Source: Bifidobacterium margollesii
GTDB taxonomy: Bacteria; Actinomycetota; Actinomycetes; Actinomycetales; Bifidobacteriaceae
Assembly: GCF_002860355.1 (NCBI RefSeq)
Contig: NZ_NMWU01000029.1
Coordinates: forward strand, 62,001 to 126,000
Length of the DNA stretch: 64,000 bases
Reading direction: 5' to 3'
Shown here one piece after another: positions 25,718 through 34,738 of the stretch. The position numbers were made by a program, and so were the translations under genes. A model generated the notes under the pieces. It was not told where the DNA came from. It did no database searches and was given only the letters and a program-made list of their open reading frames with translations. Each line of letters opens with the position of its first letter. The first letter of the stretch is position 1.

Positions 25718-26691
25718 AGCAGCTCCTTGTCCATTGTCGCCGCATCCTGCTCATGATCCCGCAGATAGCCTTCGAGCGCACCTTCGGCGATGTCGTCCAT
25801 ATGCACGCCCCCCTCCGGCAGCATCCACGCGCTGACCGGCGGACTGGGACGTTCACGCCTCGGATAGACGGCCAGCGTCTTCATCCAATCGCCATGCTCG
25901 ATGATTTCGGTCATGGCGGATCTGAAACCCGCCTCCCACGGCGCGGCGTCGATGGTGGCGATGAAACTGTAGGTTCCGGCATTGCCTTTGATGGGCCGGG
26001 AAATGAAGCTGGTCATGTTCAATCCCGAATCGCGGAGCAGGTCGAGCAGATTCGCCAGTACACCAGGACCGGTGATCAACGGTATGAATGCCACGATCGA
26101 CTCGTATTCCCGCACTCCCCCGGCCTTCAGAGACGACAGTCGGCTCCTCACCTGCGTTCGCGGCGCCAGCACGAGGAATTCGGTGTGACCGCCGTCGTAG
26201 TCCTGCACGCCGCGGCGCATGGTCCGCAATCCGTAGAGACTCCCGCAGATGCGGGGACCATAGGCGACTTCGTTGGGAAGGATGTCACGGCACGCCGCGG
26301 CGTTCGATGCCGCAGGCTGCGGGGTCAGACCATGTTCGACGGTGAACGCCGTGCATTGCGCCAGCCCATGCGGATGGGCCCGGACCGTGGTGAGCTCACC
26401 GTGGTCGGGGCGGACGAACGCATCGAAGACGATGTCCACGCCCACCCGGGCGAATCCCGCGATGTCACGGGCGTCGATCAGCGCATCGAGATTGGGAACC
26501 ACATAGCCTTCCACGTTGTTCTCCCAGGCCACGACGCCCCATCCCCGCCCTTCGCGCACCGCTTCGAAAATGGCGGTGACGTTCGGCTCGGCGACAAGTT
26601 CGACATCGCCTTCGAGCAAGTCGGCGGCCAGCACGGCCGCCTGGTGGGTGAACGATCCCCGAGGACCGAGATAATGCAGCGTCGTGGTCAT
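25708..26691 (-). CDS. pheA: Prephenate dehydratase
   Basis: 327 residues. The PDT domain begins YLGPRGSFTHQAAVL and includes WGVVAWENNVEGYV and the TEFLVLAPRT block. The catalytic Thr is in the usual position near QDYDGGHTEF. A C-terminal ACT domain (SIVAFIPLITGPGVLANLL, then FISRPIKGNAGTYSF) should bind phenylalanine for feedback control. It converts prephenate to phenylpyruvate. It overlaps the upstream membrane-protein gene by 4 bp and tyrA by 10 bp, so the three form an operon. Confidence 0.93.
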   Translation of the reverse strand: MTTTLHYLGPRGSFTHQAAVLAADLLEGDVELVAEPNVTAIFEAVREGRGWGVVAWENNVEGYVVPNLDALIDARDIAGFARVGVDIVFDAFVRPDHGELTTVRAHPHGLAQCTAFTVEHGLTPQPAASNAAACRDILPNEVAYGPRICGSLYGLRTMRRGVQDYDGGHTEFLVLAPRTQVRSRLSSLKAGGVREYESIVAFIPLITGPGVLANLLDLLRDSGLNMTSFISRPIKGNAGTYSFIATIDAAPWEAGFRSAMTEIIEHGDWMKTLAVYPRRERPSPPVSAWMLPEGGVHMDDIAEGALEGYLRDHEQDAATMDKELLWD

Positions 26692-27236
26692 CGTGCGCTT
26701 CCTCCGACTCCGCGGACCGTATGGGACTCATCACCGCGCCTGTCATCGTCAGACGATCGTGGAGGCACGACGAACATACGGTCGGGCAGCATGACGAGCA
26801 CCACCTGCACGGCCACCATGCCCAGCAGCCAGATGATGCCGGATTTCTGCATGACGAACGAGTAGGCGTCGCTGGTGTATCCGAAGATGATCATCGCCCG
26901 CGAGGTGGTGGCCGTTTCGGTGAGCAGCCAAGTCACCATGCCGGAGGAGACCAGATGGAGTCCAAGTCCCACGCTGCCGCTGCGGGCGCGGGCCGACCAT
27001 GCCGAGATACCGACCAGCAGCAGTGCCAGCACCAGCCCGTAGGGAATGTTCTGCGGCACCCCCATGCGGTAGGCGCATGATCCCACGAACCCTACGATCG
27101 CACCGGAAACCAGACCGACCAGCATGCGGGCCCATCCGGGCAGACGGAAGCTCCAAGGCATAAGCCGGGAGACGTCTTCGGATTGCCGTCGTGGATGTTG
27201 TCGCGCCATTCGCTGAGTCATATTCCGCCGAGTCAT
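26688..27236 (-). CDS. Four-TM membrane protein in the pheA-tyrA operon
   Basis: 182 residues from ATG 27236; ATG 27221 is also possible. After a basic N-terminus there are four hydrophobic segments, beginning at about MLVGLVSGAIVGFVG and ending at LLGMVAVQVVLVML, then an Asp/Arg-rich tail. The stop overlaps pheA's ATG (ATGA). No family was recognised with confidence. A link to aromatic amino acid transport is possible from context but unproven. Confidence 0.7.
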   Translation of the reverse strand: MTRRNMTQRMARQHPRRQSEDVSRLMPWSFRLPGWARMLVGLVSGAIVGFVGSCAYRMGVPQNIPYGLVLALLLVGISAWSARARSGSVGLGLHLVSSGMVTWLLTETATTSRAMIIFGYTSDAYSFVMQKSGIIWLLGMVAVQVVLVMLPDRMFVVPPRSSDDDRRGDESHTVRGVGGSAR

Positions 27237-27294
27237 GTTGTTCAGTATGCCGCGACGAGGAGACCGCAGGGGTTTCGCGTTCGTTTTTCGATAT

Positions 27295-27434
27295 CCCCTC
27301 ATCCGACCGGCTGTGCCGGCCACCTTCCCCCGAGGGGGAAGGCTCAAAGCCGGTGGGAATTCCTGCCTGTGCGCCGTTGCCGGCCCCTCATCCGACCGGC
27401 TGCGCCGGCCTTCCCCCGAGGGGGAAGGCTCAAA
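27295..27434. repeat. Two copies of a GC-rich dispersed repeat
   Basis: Copies at 27295-27348 and 27384-27434 share CCCCTCATCCGACCGGCT, a GCCGGC hairpin, the palindrome CTTCCCCCGAGGGGGAAG and a GGCTCAAA end. They differ by a three-base CAC/nothing indel and one T/C change. They lie just beyond the typA stop, upstream of the pheA operon. Similar hairpin repeats are common between genes in bifidobacteria. They may also end typA transcription. Confidence 0.85.
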
Positions 27435-27443
27435 GGACGCCGA

Positions 27444-29366
27444 TCAGGCGTTCTTATTCTGACGACGCTGCTTCGCGCGCCACTTGTACCAATCCTCGCG
27501 CTTGAGGATGATCTTGCGCACGCGAATGGCTTCGGGGGTCACCTCCACGCACTCGTCCTCGTTGGCGAAGTCCAGCGACTCCTCAAGGCTCATCTTGATC
27601 GGCGGGGTGAGGGTTTCCAGCACGTCGGCGGTGGAGGAGCGCATGTTGGTCATGTGCTTGGCCAGCGTGATGTTCACGTCGAGTTCGTCGGGCTTGTTGG
27701 CCACGCCCACGACCTGACCCTCATACACCGGGGACTGCGGTTCGACGAAGAAGTTGCCTCGCGCCTGCAGACGCTGCATGGCGTACGGAGTCGCCACACC
27801 CTGGCGGTCGGAAACCATCGATCCGTTCTGTCGAATGGTGATCTCACCGGCCCACGGAGCGTATCCGGCGGAGATCGAGGAGGCGATGCCGGTGCCGCGG
27901 GTGGCGGAGAGCAGTGCGGTGCGGAAACCGATCAGACCACGGGAGGGCACGGTGAACTGCAGACGGACCCAGCCGGAACCGTGGTTGGTCATGTTGTCCA
28001 TACGGCCCTTGCGATCGGCCAGAAGCTGGGTGACGGTGCCCATGTACTCCTCGGGCACGTCGATGGTGGTGTTCTCCATCGGCTCGTTGATCTTGCCGTC
28101 GATGGTCTTGGTCACCACCTGCGGACGACCGACGGTGAGCTCGTAGCCTTCACGACGCATCTGCTCGGCGAGCACGGCCAGCGCCAGTTCGCCACGGCCC
28201 TGGACCTCCCAGGCGTCGGGGCGATCGGTGGGCAGCACCTTGATCGACACGTTGCCGATGAGCTCGCGGTCGAGACGGTCCTTGATCATGCGGGCGGTGA
28301 GCTTGTGATCCTTGCCCTCAGTGCCGGCCAGCGGCGAGTCGTTGATGCCGAAGGTCATGGAGATGGCCGGATCGTCCACATGGATGAGCGGCAGCGGCTT
28401 GGGGTCGTTGGGGTCGACGATGGTCTCACCGATCATGATGTCGTTCACGCCGGCCACCGCCACGATGTCCCCGGGGCCCGCGGACTCGACGGGGGTGCGC
28501 TCCAGACCCTGCGTGCGCAGCAGTTCGGAGACGCGGAAGTTCTCAAGGGATCCGTCGACGCGGGACAGGCCGTAGGTCTTGCCCTTCTCCAGCGTGCCGT
28601 TGTAGATGCGGACGAGGCCGAGTCGTCCGAGGAAGTCGGAGGAATCGATGTTGGCCACATGCGCCTGCAGCGGAGCGCCCTCCTCGTACTCGGGGGCGGG
28701 GATGTTGGAGATGATCGCCTCGAACAGCGGTTCGAGATCCTCGTTGTCGGGCAGACCGCCGTCGGCGGGCTGGTTGGTGGAGGCGTAACCGGCCTTGGCG
28801 GCGCAGTAGATCACCGGCATGTCGAGCAGCTGGTCGAGATCGAGATCGATGCCTTCATGCTGCACGTCGTCGGCCAGACCGAGCAGCAGGTCGGAGGTCT
28901 CACCCACGACCTCTTCGATGCGGGCGTCCGGACGGTCCACCTTGTTTACGCACAGGATCACGGGCAGCTTGGCCTCAAGCGCCTTGCGCAGCACGAAACG
29001 GGTCTGGGGCAGCGGGCCCTCGGATGCGTCGACGAGCAGCACCACGCCGTCGACCATAGAGATGCCGCGCTCCACCTCGCCACCGAAATCAGCGTGGCCG
29101 GGGGTGTCGATGATGTTGAGCGTGATGCCTTCCGGATGACCGTACTTCGCGGCCAGCGGGCCGGTGTATTCCACGGCGGTGTTCTTGGCGAGAATGGTGA
29201 TGCCCTTCTCGCGCTCCAGATCGTTGGAATCCATCACACGATCCGGAACCTCCTCGCGCTCGTTGAAGACATGGGACTGCTGGAGCATAGCGTTCACCAG
29301 CGTGGTCTTGCCGTGATCGACGTGTGCCACGATTGCCACATTACGAATATCACCACGAACCGCCAT
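27444..29366 (-). CDS. typA: Ribosome-associated GTPase TypA/BipA
   Basis: 640 residues. G1 is AHVDHGKTT (~14-22), G2 is [11 protein letters not shown]3 is IDTPGHADF, and G4 is [12 protein letters not shown]-like domains II, III and V follow, and the family-specific C-terminus has [20 protein letters not shown]. It assists 50S assembly and stress-time translation. ATG 29366 follows AAGAGAGG. The C-terminal ~30 residues are Lys/Arg-rich. Confidence 0.96.
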   Translation of the reverse strand: MAVRGDIRNVAIVAHVDHGKTTLVNAMLQQSHVFNEREEVPDRVMDSNDLEREKGITILAKNTAVEYTGPLAAKYGHPEGITLNIIDTPGHADFGGEVERGISMVDGVVLLVDASEGPLPQTRFVLRKALEAKLPVILCVNKVDRPDARIEEVVGETSDLLLGLADDVQHEGIDLDLDQLLDMPVIYCAAKAGYASTNQPADGGLPDNEDLEPLFEAIISNIPAPEYEEGAPLQAHVANIDSSDFLGRLGLVRIYNGTLEKGKTYGLSRVDGSLENFRVSELLRTQGLERTPVESAGPGDIVAVAGVNDIMIGETIVDPNDPKPLPLIHVDDPAISMTFGINDSPLAGTEGKDHKLTARMIKDRLDRELIGNVSIKVLPTDRPDAWEVQGRGELALAVLAEQMRREGYELTVGRPQVVTKTIDGKINEPMENTTIDVPEEYMGTVTQLLADRKGRMDNMTNHGSGWVRLQFTVPSRGLIGFRTALLSATRGTGIASSISAGYAPWAGEITIRQNGSMVSDRQGVATPYAMQRLQARGNFFVEPQSPVYEGQVVGVANKPDELDVNITLAKHMTNMRSSTADVLETLTPPIKMSLEESLDFANEDECVEVTPEAIRVRKIILKREDWYKWRAKQRRQNKNA

Positions 29367-29486
29367 CGAAACCTCTCTTTACCTTAATTCTTGGCTGTCT
29401 TGCGGATTGGCCTTGTTGATCGATTACTTGTCGCTTACACACAAACCGAAGCAATATTAGCGACATGGGTTGACGGATCGAACGGG

Positions 29487-30098
29487 TCAGACGTCCGGCG
29501 CCGAGCCGGTCACGTCGTCCGCCGATTCGGGCAGGAACGGCGCCAGGGACGGCAGCTGATCGAGATCATCCAATCCCATGTATTCCAAGAACAGATCCGA
29601 CGTGATCAACAGGGCAGCACCGGTTTCCTCGTCCTCCCCGCGTTCGCAGACCAGTCCTCGCAGCAGCAGCGAGCGCACCACGCCATCCGAGTTCACGCCC
29701 CGGATCGCCGTCAGACGAGAGCGGGTCACCGGCTGCTGGTAGGCGACGATCGCCAGCGTTTCCAACGCCGCCTGGGAGAGCCGTGCCGACTGCCCGTCAG
29801 CCGTGAACGCGCGAACCACGGGGTCGAACACCGCCCGACTGGCGAACCGCCATCCGCGTACGGTCCGACGCAGTTCGAACCCTCGTGGAGCACGGACGGG
29901 ACATGCCGAGGCTGCGCCGTCATCATCGCCGTCATAATCCGCCTGCAGCGACTCCAGCGCATGCATGACCCGGTCGGATTCCACACCGAGCATGCGCGCG
30001 AGATCCTGCGCCTGCAACGGCCGGTCGGCCGCGATCAGCACCGCTTCCAGGCAGGCCGCCAGTCCGCCGGGAAAATCGTCGACGTCGAAATCAGCCAT
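29487..30098 (-). CDS. scpB: Segregation and condensation protein B
   Basis: 203 residues. Two winged-helix domains are visible: the first has PGGLAACLEAVLIAADRPLQ and the second has SQAALETLAIVAYQQPVTRS and IRGVNSDGVVRSLLLRGLV. It dimerises and bridges ScpA to the SMC complex that compacts and separates chromosomes. It starts 22 bp after scpA. Its SMC partner is at 43630-47256 in this window. Confidence 0.93.
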   Translation of the reverse strand: MADFDVDDFPGGLAACLEAVLIAADRPLQAQDLARMLGVESDRVMHALESLQADYDGDDDGAASACPVRAPRGFELRRTVRGWRFASRAVFDPVVRAFTADGQSARLSQAALETLAIVAYQQPVTRSRLTAIRGVNSDGVVRSLLLRGLVCERGEDEETGAALLITSDLFLEYMGLDDLDQLPSLAPFLPESADDVTGSAPDV

Positions 30099-30120
30099 CC
30101 ATCATCCCCCTACTCATCGG

Positions 30121-30900
30121 TTATTCGGCGGCGAGGATCGACACGATGTCGTCATCCGCCGGCCAGCCGGCGTCGTCCACGACCCATCGCACATGCAGCA
30201 CGGCATATGGGCCATCCTGCCGGAACTGCACTGAACCTTGCCGGAAAAACGCCAGCAGGGCAAGGAACCTCGCCACCGTTTCGGCCACCGACGCGTCCTG
30301 CGTCAGCTCATCGAAGGTTGTCGAACCTCCCGACAGCGATCGCAGGCGATCACGCACCACGGTGGCCTGAGCCCGCAGATCGACCAGCGGCACATGCAGC
30401 TGCCCAACCGAGACCTCGTCTGCCGGAGCGTTCGCGATGACCCGCGCCGCGATCCGGGCCAGTCCTGCCGCATCCACGGTACGAACCAGTTCCGCGGGCG
30501 CGGATGCGGGCGCGGCATCCACCGTTCCGGGATGCGCGTGCCATCCGGCATTGGTCTCGATCAGCGCTCGGAAATCCGCGGCCGCACGTTTGAACGCCCG
30601 ATACTGCAGCAGGCGGGCGAACAGCAGATCCCGTTCTCGCAGCGCCTCCATGCTCCGTTCGTCACGCTCCGCGTCATCCGTGTCCGGCAGCAGCGCCACG
30701 CTCTTCGCCTCCACAAGAATCGAGGCCACATCGATGAACGAGCTGGCCTCATCCATGTCCCGGGAAAGATCCATGCCGCCGATATAGTCGAGGAACTCGC
30801 CGGTGATCTGCGCGAGAGACACCTCGGTGAGCTCCAGGCGACGATTGGCCAGCAGTCCAAGCAGCACATCGAACGGGCCGGAATACCCTTCCACGTTCAC
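30121..30900 (-). CDS. scpA: Segregation and condensation protein A (kleisin)
   Basis: 259 residues. The N-terminal EGYSGPFDVLLGLLANRRLE is the kleisin contact with SMC. A helical middle with low-complexity Ala/Asp stretches follows, and the C-terminal winged helix contains VVDDAGWPADDD. The start is GTG 30900 because TAG lies directly before it in frame. A GGTGG element lies about 7 nt upstream. Together with scpB and smc it forms the bacterial condensin. Confidence 0.92.
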   Translation of the reverse strand: MNVEGYSGPFDVLLGLLANRRLELTEVSLAQITGEFLDYIGGMDLSRDMDEASSFIDVASILVEAKSVALLPDTDDAERDERSMEALRERDLLFARLLQYRAFKRAAADFRALIETNAGWHAHPGTVDAAPASAPAELVRTVDAAGLARIAARVIANAPADEVSVGQLHVPLVDLRAQATVVRDRLRSLSGGSTTFDELTQDASVAETVARFLALLAFFRQGSVQFRQDGPYAVLHVRWVVDDAGWPADDDIVSILAAE

Positions 30901-30977
30901 CTAGAATCCACCGGCATCCTGATCCGCCCGCGAAGCGTCGAGCGGATCAGGCTGGTCGACGCCGGCCATCGACGCGG

Positions 30978-31817
30978 CTACGCGATCACCCCTCGGGCCA
31001 CCAGTTCGCGCGCCACCTCGCGGTACTCCTTCGCGGTCTTGTGCTGCGGCGCGTACATCGTGATCGGCGCGGCCGCGATCGTGGCGTCGGGCAGCTTGAT
31101 CGATCTGGTGATCACGGTGTGGAACACCTTCTCCTGGAACGCTTCGTAGATGCGGTCCATGACCTCTTCGGAGTGCAGCGTGCGCGTGTACATCGTCACC
31201 AGCACGCCGTACACCTCCAAGGACGGATTGATGCGGGTCTTGACCTTTTCGATCGACTGCATGAGCAGCGCCACGCCTCGCAGGGCGAAGAACTCGGCGG
31301 CCACCGGAATGACCACCCCGTCCGCCGCGGTCAGCGCGTTCACCGTGAGCAGTCCGAGCGACGGCTGGCAGTCGATGATGATGATGTCGTATTCGTCCCT
31401 CAGCGGCCGCAGCACGCCGGCCAGCACCTGTTCGCGTCCCACTTCGGTGACCAGCTGCACCTCCGCCGCGGAAAGATCGATGTTCGCGGGAATGATGTCG
31501 AGCCCGGGGAACCGGGTGTGCTGGATCACCACATGCGGATCCATCGCCGGGGAGAACAGGGCCGTGTAGATCGTCTCGTCCACCGCGTTCGCGTTGATGC
31601 CCAATCCCACCGAAGCCGCGCCCTGCGGATCGAAATCCACGATCAGCACCTTGCGACCGTAGTTGCACAAGGCTCCGGCTATATTGATCGACGAGGTGGT
31701 TTTGCCGACCCCGCCTTTCTGGTTGCACATCGCCACGATACGGGCCGGCCCGTGCCGGTCAAGGTTTTCGGGCGCCGGAAATGTCTCATACTCGCGCCCC
31801 AGCAGATCAGTAGGCAT
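30978..31817 (-). CDS. parA: ParA-family chromosome partitioning ATPase
   Basis: 279 residues. A deviant Walker A, CNQKGGVGKTTS (~31-42), includes the signature Lys; Walker A' is VLIVDFDPQGAAS and Walker B is IIIIDCQPSLG. It sits in the conserved xerD-parA-scpA-scpB order, 77 bp from scpA. No parB is adjacent, so this is the chromosome-arm ParA paralogue found with scpAB in actinobacteria rather than the origin parAB. The ribosome-binding site is weak. Confidence 0.9.
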   Translation of the reverse strand: MPTDLLGREYETFPAPENLDRHGPARIVAMCNQKGGVGKTTSSINIAGALCNYGRKVLIVDFDPQGAASVGLGINANAVDETIYTALFSPAMDPHVVIQHTRFPGLDIIPANIDLSAAEVQLVTEVGREQVLAGVLRPLRDEYDIIIIDCQPSLGLLTVNALTAADGVVIPVAAEFFALRGVALLMQSIEKVKTRINPSLEVYGVLVTMYTRTLHSEEVMDRIYEAFQEKVFHTVITRSIKLPDATIAAAPITMYAPQHKTAKEYREVARELVARGVIA

Positions 31818-31888
31818 ATCACACAGAGTAACCAGAATGCGTGACTTGCCGGCGGCATGACATTCGCGTTTTCACGCGGAAAGCCCCG

Positions 31889-32812
31889 TCACCGGGCGCG
31901 CGGATGGCTCAGCAGGTACGTTTCCATCAGCGTCTGCGGACTGACATGCGTGTAGATCTGCGTGGTGGTGACGGAGGCGTGGCCAAGCAGCTCCTGCACG
32001 GTACGCACGTCGGCCCCGCCCTGGATCAGATGCGTGGCGAACGAGTGCCTCAGCGTATGCGGGTGCAGCGGGCGGGTGATGCCGGCACGATCCCCGGCGG
32101 TTTTCACCACCTCCCATACCGACTGTCGCGAAAGCCGACGTCCCCGTTTGTTCAGGAAGATGGCCCTCATCTCCGGATTGCCCCGGGCCCGTTCCATCAG
32201 TTCCGTACGGGCATCGTCCAGATAATCGTGCATCGCCGCGCAAGCGTATGATCCCAGCGGCACGAGTCTCTGCTTCGATCCCTTGCCGGTGAGCCTCACG
32301 ACGTGCGCATCGAGATCGATGTCGGAAAGATCGGCCCCCACAGCCTCGGACACGCGGCATCCCGTGGCATACATGAACTCCAGCAGAGCCTTGTCCCTCA
32401 GCACCACAGCATCATGGGAGCCTCCCATCGCCGCGGCCTCAAGCAGCGACGCCACCTCGTCGATGGTGAGCACGTCGGGCAGTTTCCGTGAGCCTTTGGG
32501 GGCCTTGACGCTTTCCGAAACGTCGGTGGCAACGCGCCCCTCCCCCACGGCGAACCGGTGGAGCTCATGCACCGCGGCAAGACGTCGAGCCCGGCTTTTC
32601 GCGGATTCGCCGTCCAGCGATGCCATGAAGCCTTCCACGTCCCCTCTGGTCACTTCGCCGATGTCTCGGCGACCATGCCGCCGCAGCCAGTCGGCGTAAC
32701 GGCGCAGATCGGATTCGTAGGCACGCACGGTGGCTTCGGCGAGCCCCCGCTCCACGTCGATGTGGCCGAGGAACCGTTCGATCAGACCGTTGAATCCGTT
32801 CATGTCGCCCAT
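31889..32812 (-). CDS. xerD: Tyrosine recombinase XerD
   Basis: 307 residues. The core-binding domain begins IERFLGHIDVERGLAEATVRAYESDL. The catalytic domain has Arg in YATGCRVSEAV, Lys in LTGKGSKQRLVPLG, HPHTLRHSFATHLIQGGADV and GHASVTTTQIYTHVS with the nucleophilic Tyr. With XerC it resolves dimers at dif. The start at 32812 is chosen for its GGGGG site; 32803 is the alternative. The location upstream of parA-scpAB supports the XerD call. Confidence 0.92.
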   Translation of the reverse strand: MGDMNGFNGLIERFLGHIDVERGLAEATVRAYESDLRRYADWLRRHGRRDIGEVTRGDVEGFMASLDGESAKSRARRLAAVHELHRFAVGEGRVATDVSESVKAPKGSRKLPDVLTIDEVASLLEAAAMGGSHDAVVLRDKALLEFMYATGCRVSEAVGADLSDIDLDAHVVRLTGKGSKQRLVPLGSYACAAMHDYLDDARTELMERARGNPEMRAIFLNKRGRRLSRQSVWEVVKTAGDRAGITRPLHPHTLRHSFATHLIQGGADVRTVQELLGHASVTTTQIYTHVSPQTLMETYLLSHPRAR

Positions 32813-32877
32813 AGCCCCCTGCCGCCCATCCGCTGTGTTCCCATCGATGTCGTTCCTCATCGACCATATGACCATAT

Positions 32878-32905
32878 GGAAAAGCCCCGCACGAATGCGG
32901 GGCTT
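32878..32905 (-). terminator. Terminator of the infC-rpmI-rplT operon
   Basis: AAGCCCCGCA at 32882-32891, CGAA loop, TGCGGGGCTT at 32896-32905. Read on the minus strand it ends in a T run. It lies 45 bp after the rplT stop. Confidence 0.92.
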
Positions 32906-32949
32906 CATCGTCTCAGTCACTCAGGACAGCAACGTTCGCAGCGTTTCGT

Positions 32950-33333
32950 TCACGCGGCCTTCGGAGCGTTGACGTCCTCGGGCAGAGCGGCCTTGGCGGC
33001 TTCCACGATGGTCTTGAAGGTGTCCGGATCGGAAACGGCGATCTCGGCCAGAGCGCGACGATCCAGTTCGATGCCGGCGAGGTGCAGGCCCTGGATGAAG
33101 CGGTTGTAGGTGATGCCTTCAGCGCGGACTGCGGCGTTGATGCGCTGGATCCACAGCTTGCGGAAGTCGCCCTTGCGAGCCTTGCGGTCGCGGAAGTTGT
33201 AGTTGAAGGAGTGCAGCAGCTGTTCCTTGGCCTTGCGGTACAGGCGGGAACGCTGGCCACGGTAGCCCGAAGCCCTTTCGAGAACGACGCGACGCTTCTT
33301 CTTGGCGTTGACTGCGCGCTTCACACGTGCCAT
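32950..33333 (-). CDS. rplT: 50S ribosomal protein L20
   Basis: 127 residues, the normal length. [20 protein letters not shown] is the basic N-terminal extension that binds 23S rRNA, followed by [20 protein letters not shown] and the globular C-terminal domain. The C-terminal ~10 residues (DVNAPKAA) are an alanine-rich tail. It is the last gene of the infC-rpmI-rplT operon and starts about 50 bp after rpmI. Confidence 0.98.
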   Translation of the reverse strand: MARVKRAVNAKKKRRVVLERASGYRGQRSRLYRKAKEQLLHSFNYNFRDRKARKGDFRKLWIQRINAAVRAEGITYNRFIQGLHLAGIELDRRALAEIAVSDPDTFKTIVEAAKAALPEDVNAPKAA

Positions 33334-33382
33334 TTGTTATTCCTCAGCTTTCCTAATGAGTCTTCTGTTGCGTAACGCCGAA

Positions 33383-33577
33383 TCAGGCGGTGAGCATCTT
33401 CTTCAGCTTCTTGGCCTGCGGCTTGGCGAGCACGCCATCGGCCTTCAGAGCGCGACGCTGGCGAGCGGACTTGTGCTCCAGGTTGTGGCGCATGGCGCTA
33501 CCGGCGTGCACCAGCTTGCCCGTGCCAGAAACCTTGACACGCTTGGACAGAGCGGAGTTATTTTTCATCTTCGGCAT
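33383..33577 (-). CDS. rpmI: 50S ribosomal protein L35
   Basis: 64 residues beginning [31 protein letters not shown] gives an ideal ribosome-binding site. Its first 20 bp overlap the end of infC, so translation of L35 may be coupled to IF3. Confidence 0.97.
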   Translation of the reverse strand: MPKMKNNSALSKRVKVSGTGKLVHAGSAMRHNLEHKSARQRRALKADGVLAKPQAKKLKKMLTA

Positions 33578-34295
33578 TGCTGCCCTCCTTATGATGAGTG
33601 GTCTTCTTCGCGGAAGTCTTTTCGGCGGCATGGGACTCGGCAATCGCCTTGAGATCGGCGGCTGCCTCCTCGACGGCGGCGTTCTGCGCATCCTTCTTCG
33701 CGGCGAGGCGCGCGGCCTGACGGGCCTGACGCTCGGCACGTGCGGAAGCACCGCGACGACGCTGCTCGGACTGGGTGTGCACCTTCTTGCCCTTCGGCGC
33801 CAGCACCATGATGATGTTGCGGCCATCCTGACGCGGCTGGGATTCGATGGTGCCCAGCTCGGACACCTCGTCGGCCAGTCGACGCAGCAGCTCGACGCCA
33901 CCGATCGGACGGGACTGCTCACGACCGCGCAGCATGATGGTGACCTTCACCTTGTCGCCACCGGAGAGGAATCGCTCCACATGCCCCTTCTTGACGTCAA
34001 AATCATGATCGTCGATCTTGAGACGGAAGCGGATCTCCTTGATCTCGGCGGTGCTCTGGTTCCGGCGAGCCTCACGAGCCTTGATCTTCTCGTTGTACTT
34101 GAACTTGCCGTAGTCAATGAGCTTGGCCACGGGGGGCTTGGCGTTCGGTGCGACCTCGACGAGATCGAGGTTCGCCTCGCGTGCCAGATTCAGCGCGACA
34201 GAGGTTGCGATGACCCCGACCTGCTCGCCCTTCGGGCCGATCAGGCGTACTTGGGATACGCGAATCTCTTCGTTGATACGTGGTTCGGCGCTAAT
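33558..34295 (-). CDS. infC: Translation initiation factor IF-3 with ATT start
   Basis: 245 residues, N-terminus (M)[17 protein letters not shown], the standard IF3 start. The N-domain and the C-domain ([18 protein letters not shown]) are intact. The codon at 34295 is ATT, with GGAG 5 nt upstream. No ATG, GTG or TTG is close enough: the nearest ATGs are at 34331 and 34346 and would add an atypical extension. Non-AUG (AUU) starts on infC are known in E. coli and underlie autoregulation. A C-terminal tail of ~65 residues rich in Ala, Lys and Arg extends beyond the E. coli protein. The end overlaps rpmI. Confidence 0.9.
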   Translation of the reverse strand: MSAEPRINEEIRVSQVRLIGPKGEQVGVIATSVALNLAREANLDLVEVAPNAKPPVAKLIDYGKFKYNEKIKAREARRNQSTAEIKEIRFRLKIDDHDFDVKKGHVERFLSGGDKVKVTIMLRGREQSRPIGGVELLRRLADEVSELGTIESQPRQDGRNIIMVLAPKGKKVHTQSEQRRRGASARAERQARQAARLAAKKDAQNAAVEEAAADLKAIAESHAAEKTSAKKTTHHKEGSNAEDEK

Positions 34296-34562
34296 GATGA
34301 CTCCATTCCCTACTGCCAGGCGAAATTCCATCTGCGTCCGAAACATACAGCATCATGCCATCCATTCATCCGCATTCGCGAAACGAACGGTTGCGCACGT
34401 CAACCACCGAAATTCGAAGTATCATCGAAACTCGATCATGGTGTACGAGGTATTCCCCGCGCCGAATGACATTGCGAAGCATTCGGCAAGGCTGTAGGCC
34501 TTGGACCCGAAGCCATAACAGGCTTCCAGGTGGGATTTCTCCACTTTCTTGATTACTCAAGC
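34296..34562 (-). promoter_or_regulatory. infC operon leader
   Basis: About 267 nt from the predicted transcript start. Hairpins in transcript order: GTGG/CCAC 34530-34544; GAAGCC/GGCTTC 34509-34526; CAAGGC/GCCTTG 34487-34503; CCGAATG/CATTCGG 34462-34486. Ribosomal protein leaders before infC-rpmI-rplT are known in other bacteria, where L20 represses. The role here is inferred. Confidence 0.6.
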
Positions 34563-34569
34563 CATGAAG

Positions 34570-34597
34570 ATAATACCACAGTTCGCCGATTACGCAA
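34570..34597 (-). promoter_or_regulatory. Promoter of the infC operon
   Basis: Read on the minus strand: TTGCGT (34597-34592), 16-bp spacer, TATTAT (34575-34570). Transcription would start near 34562. The remaining 34598-34738 is a GC-rich spacer where I see nothing else. Confidence 0.65.
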
Positions 34598-34738
34598 CCG
34601 GCGTGGCGCATTCCATGGCGCGACCGGCGTGGCGGGGCAAGCTGCGCCTCTCGTTGCGCACTCCGCCGCGAACACCTCGACAGACAACGCGGCGAGCACC
34701 TCGGCAGGCAGCTCACCGCGAGGTCACACCCAAGGCCC

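Noticed and set aside
27183-29387. Long plus-strand frame opposite typA
   Set aside because: No motif, His/Gly/Val-rich composition, fully explained as the antisense of the conserved TypA gene.
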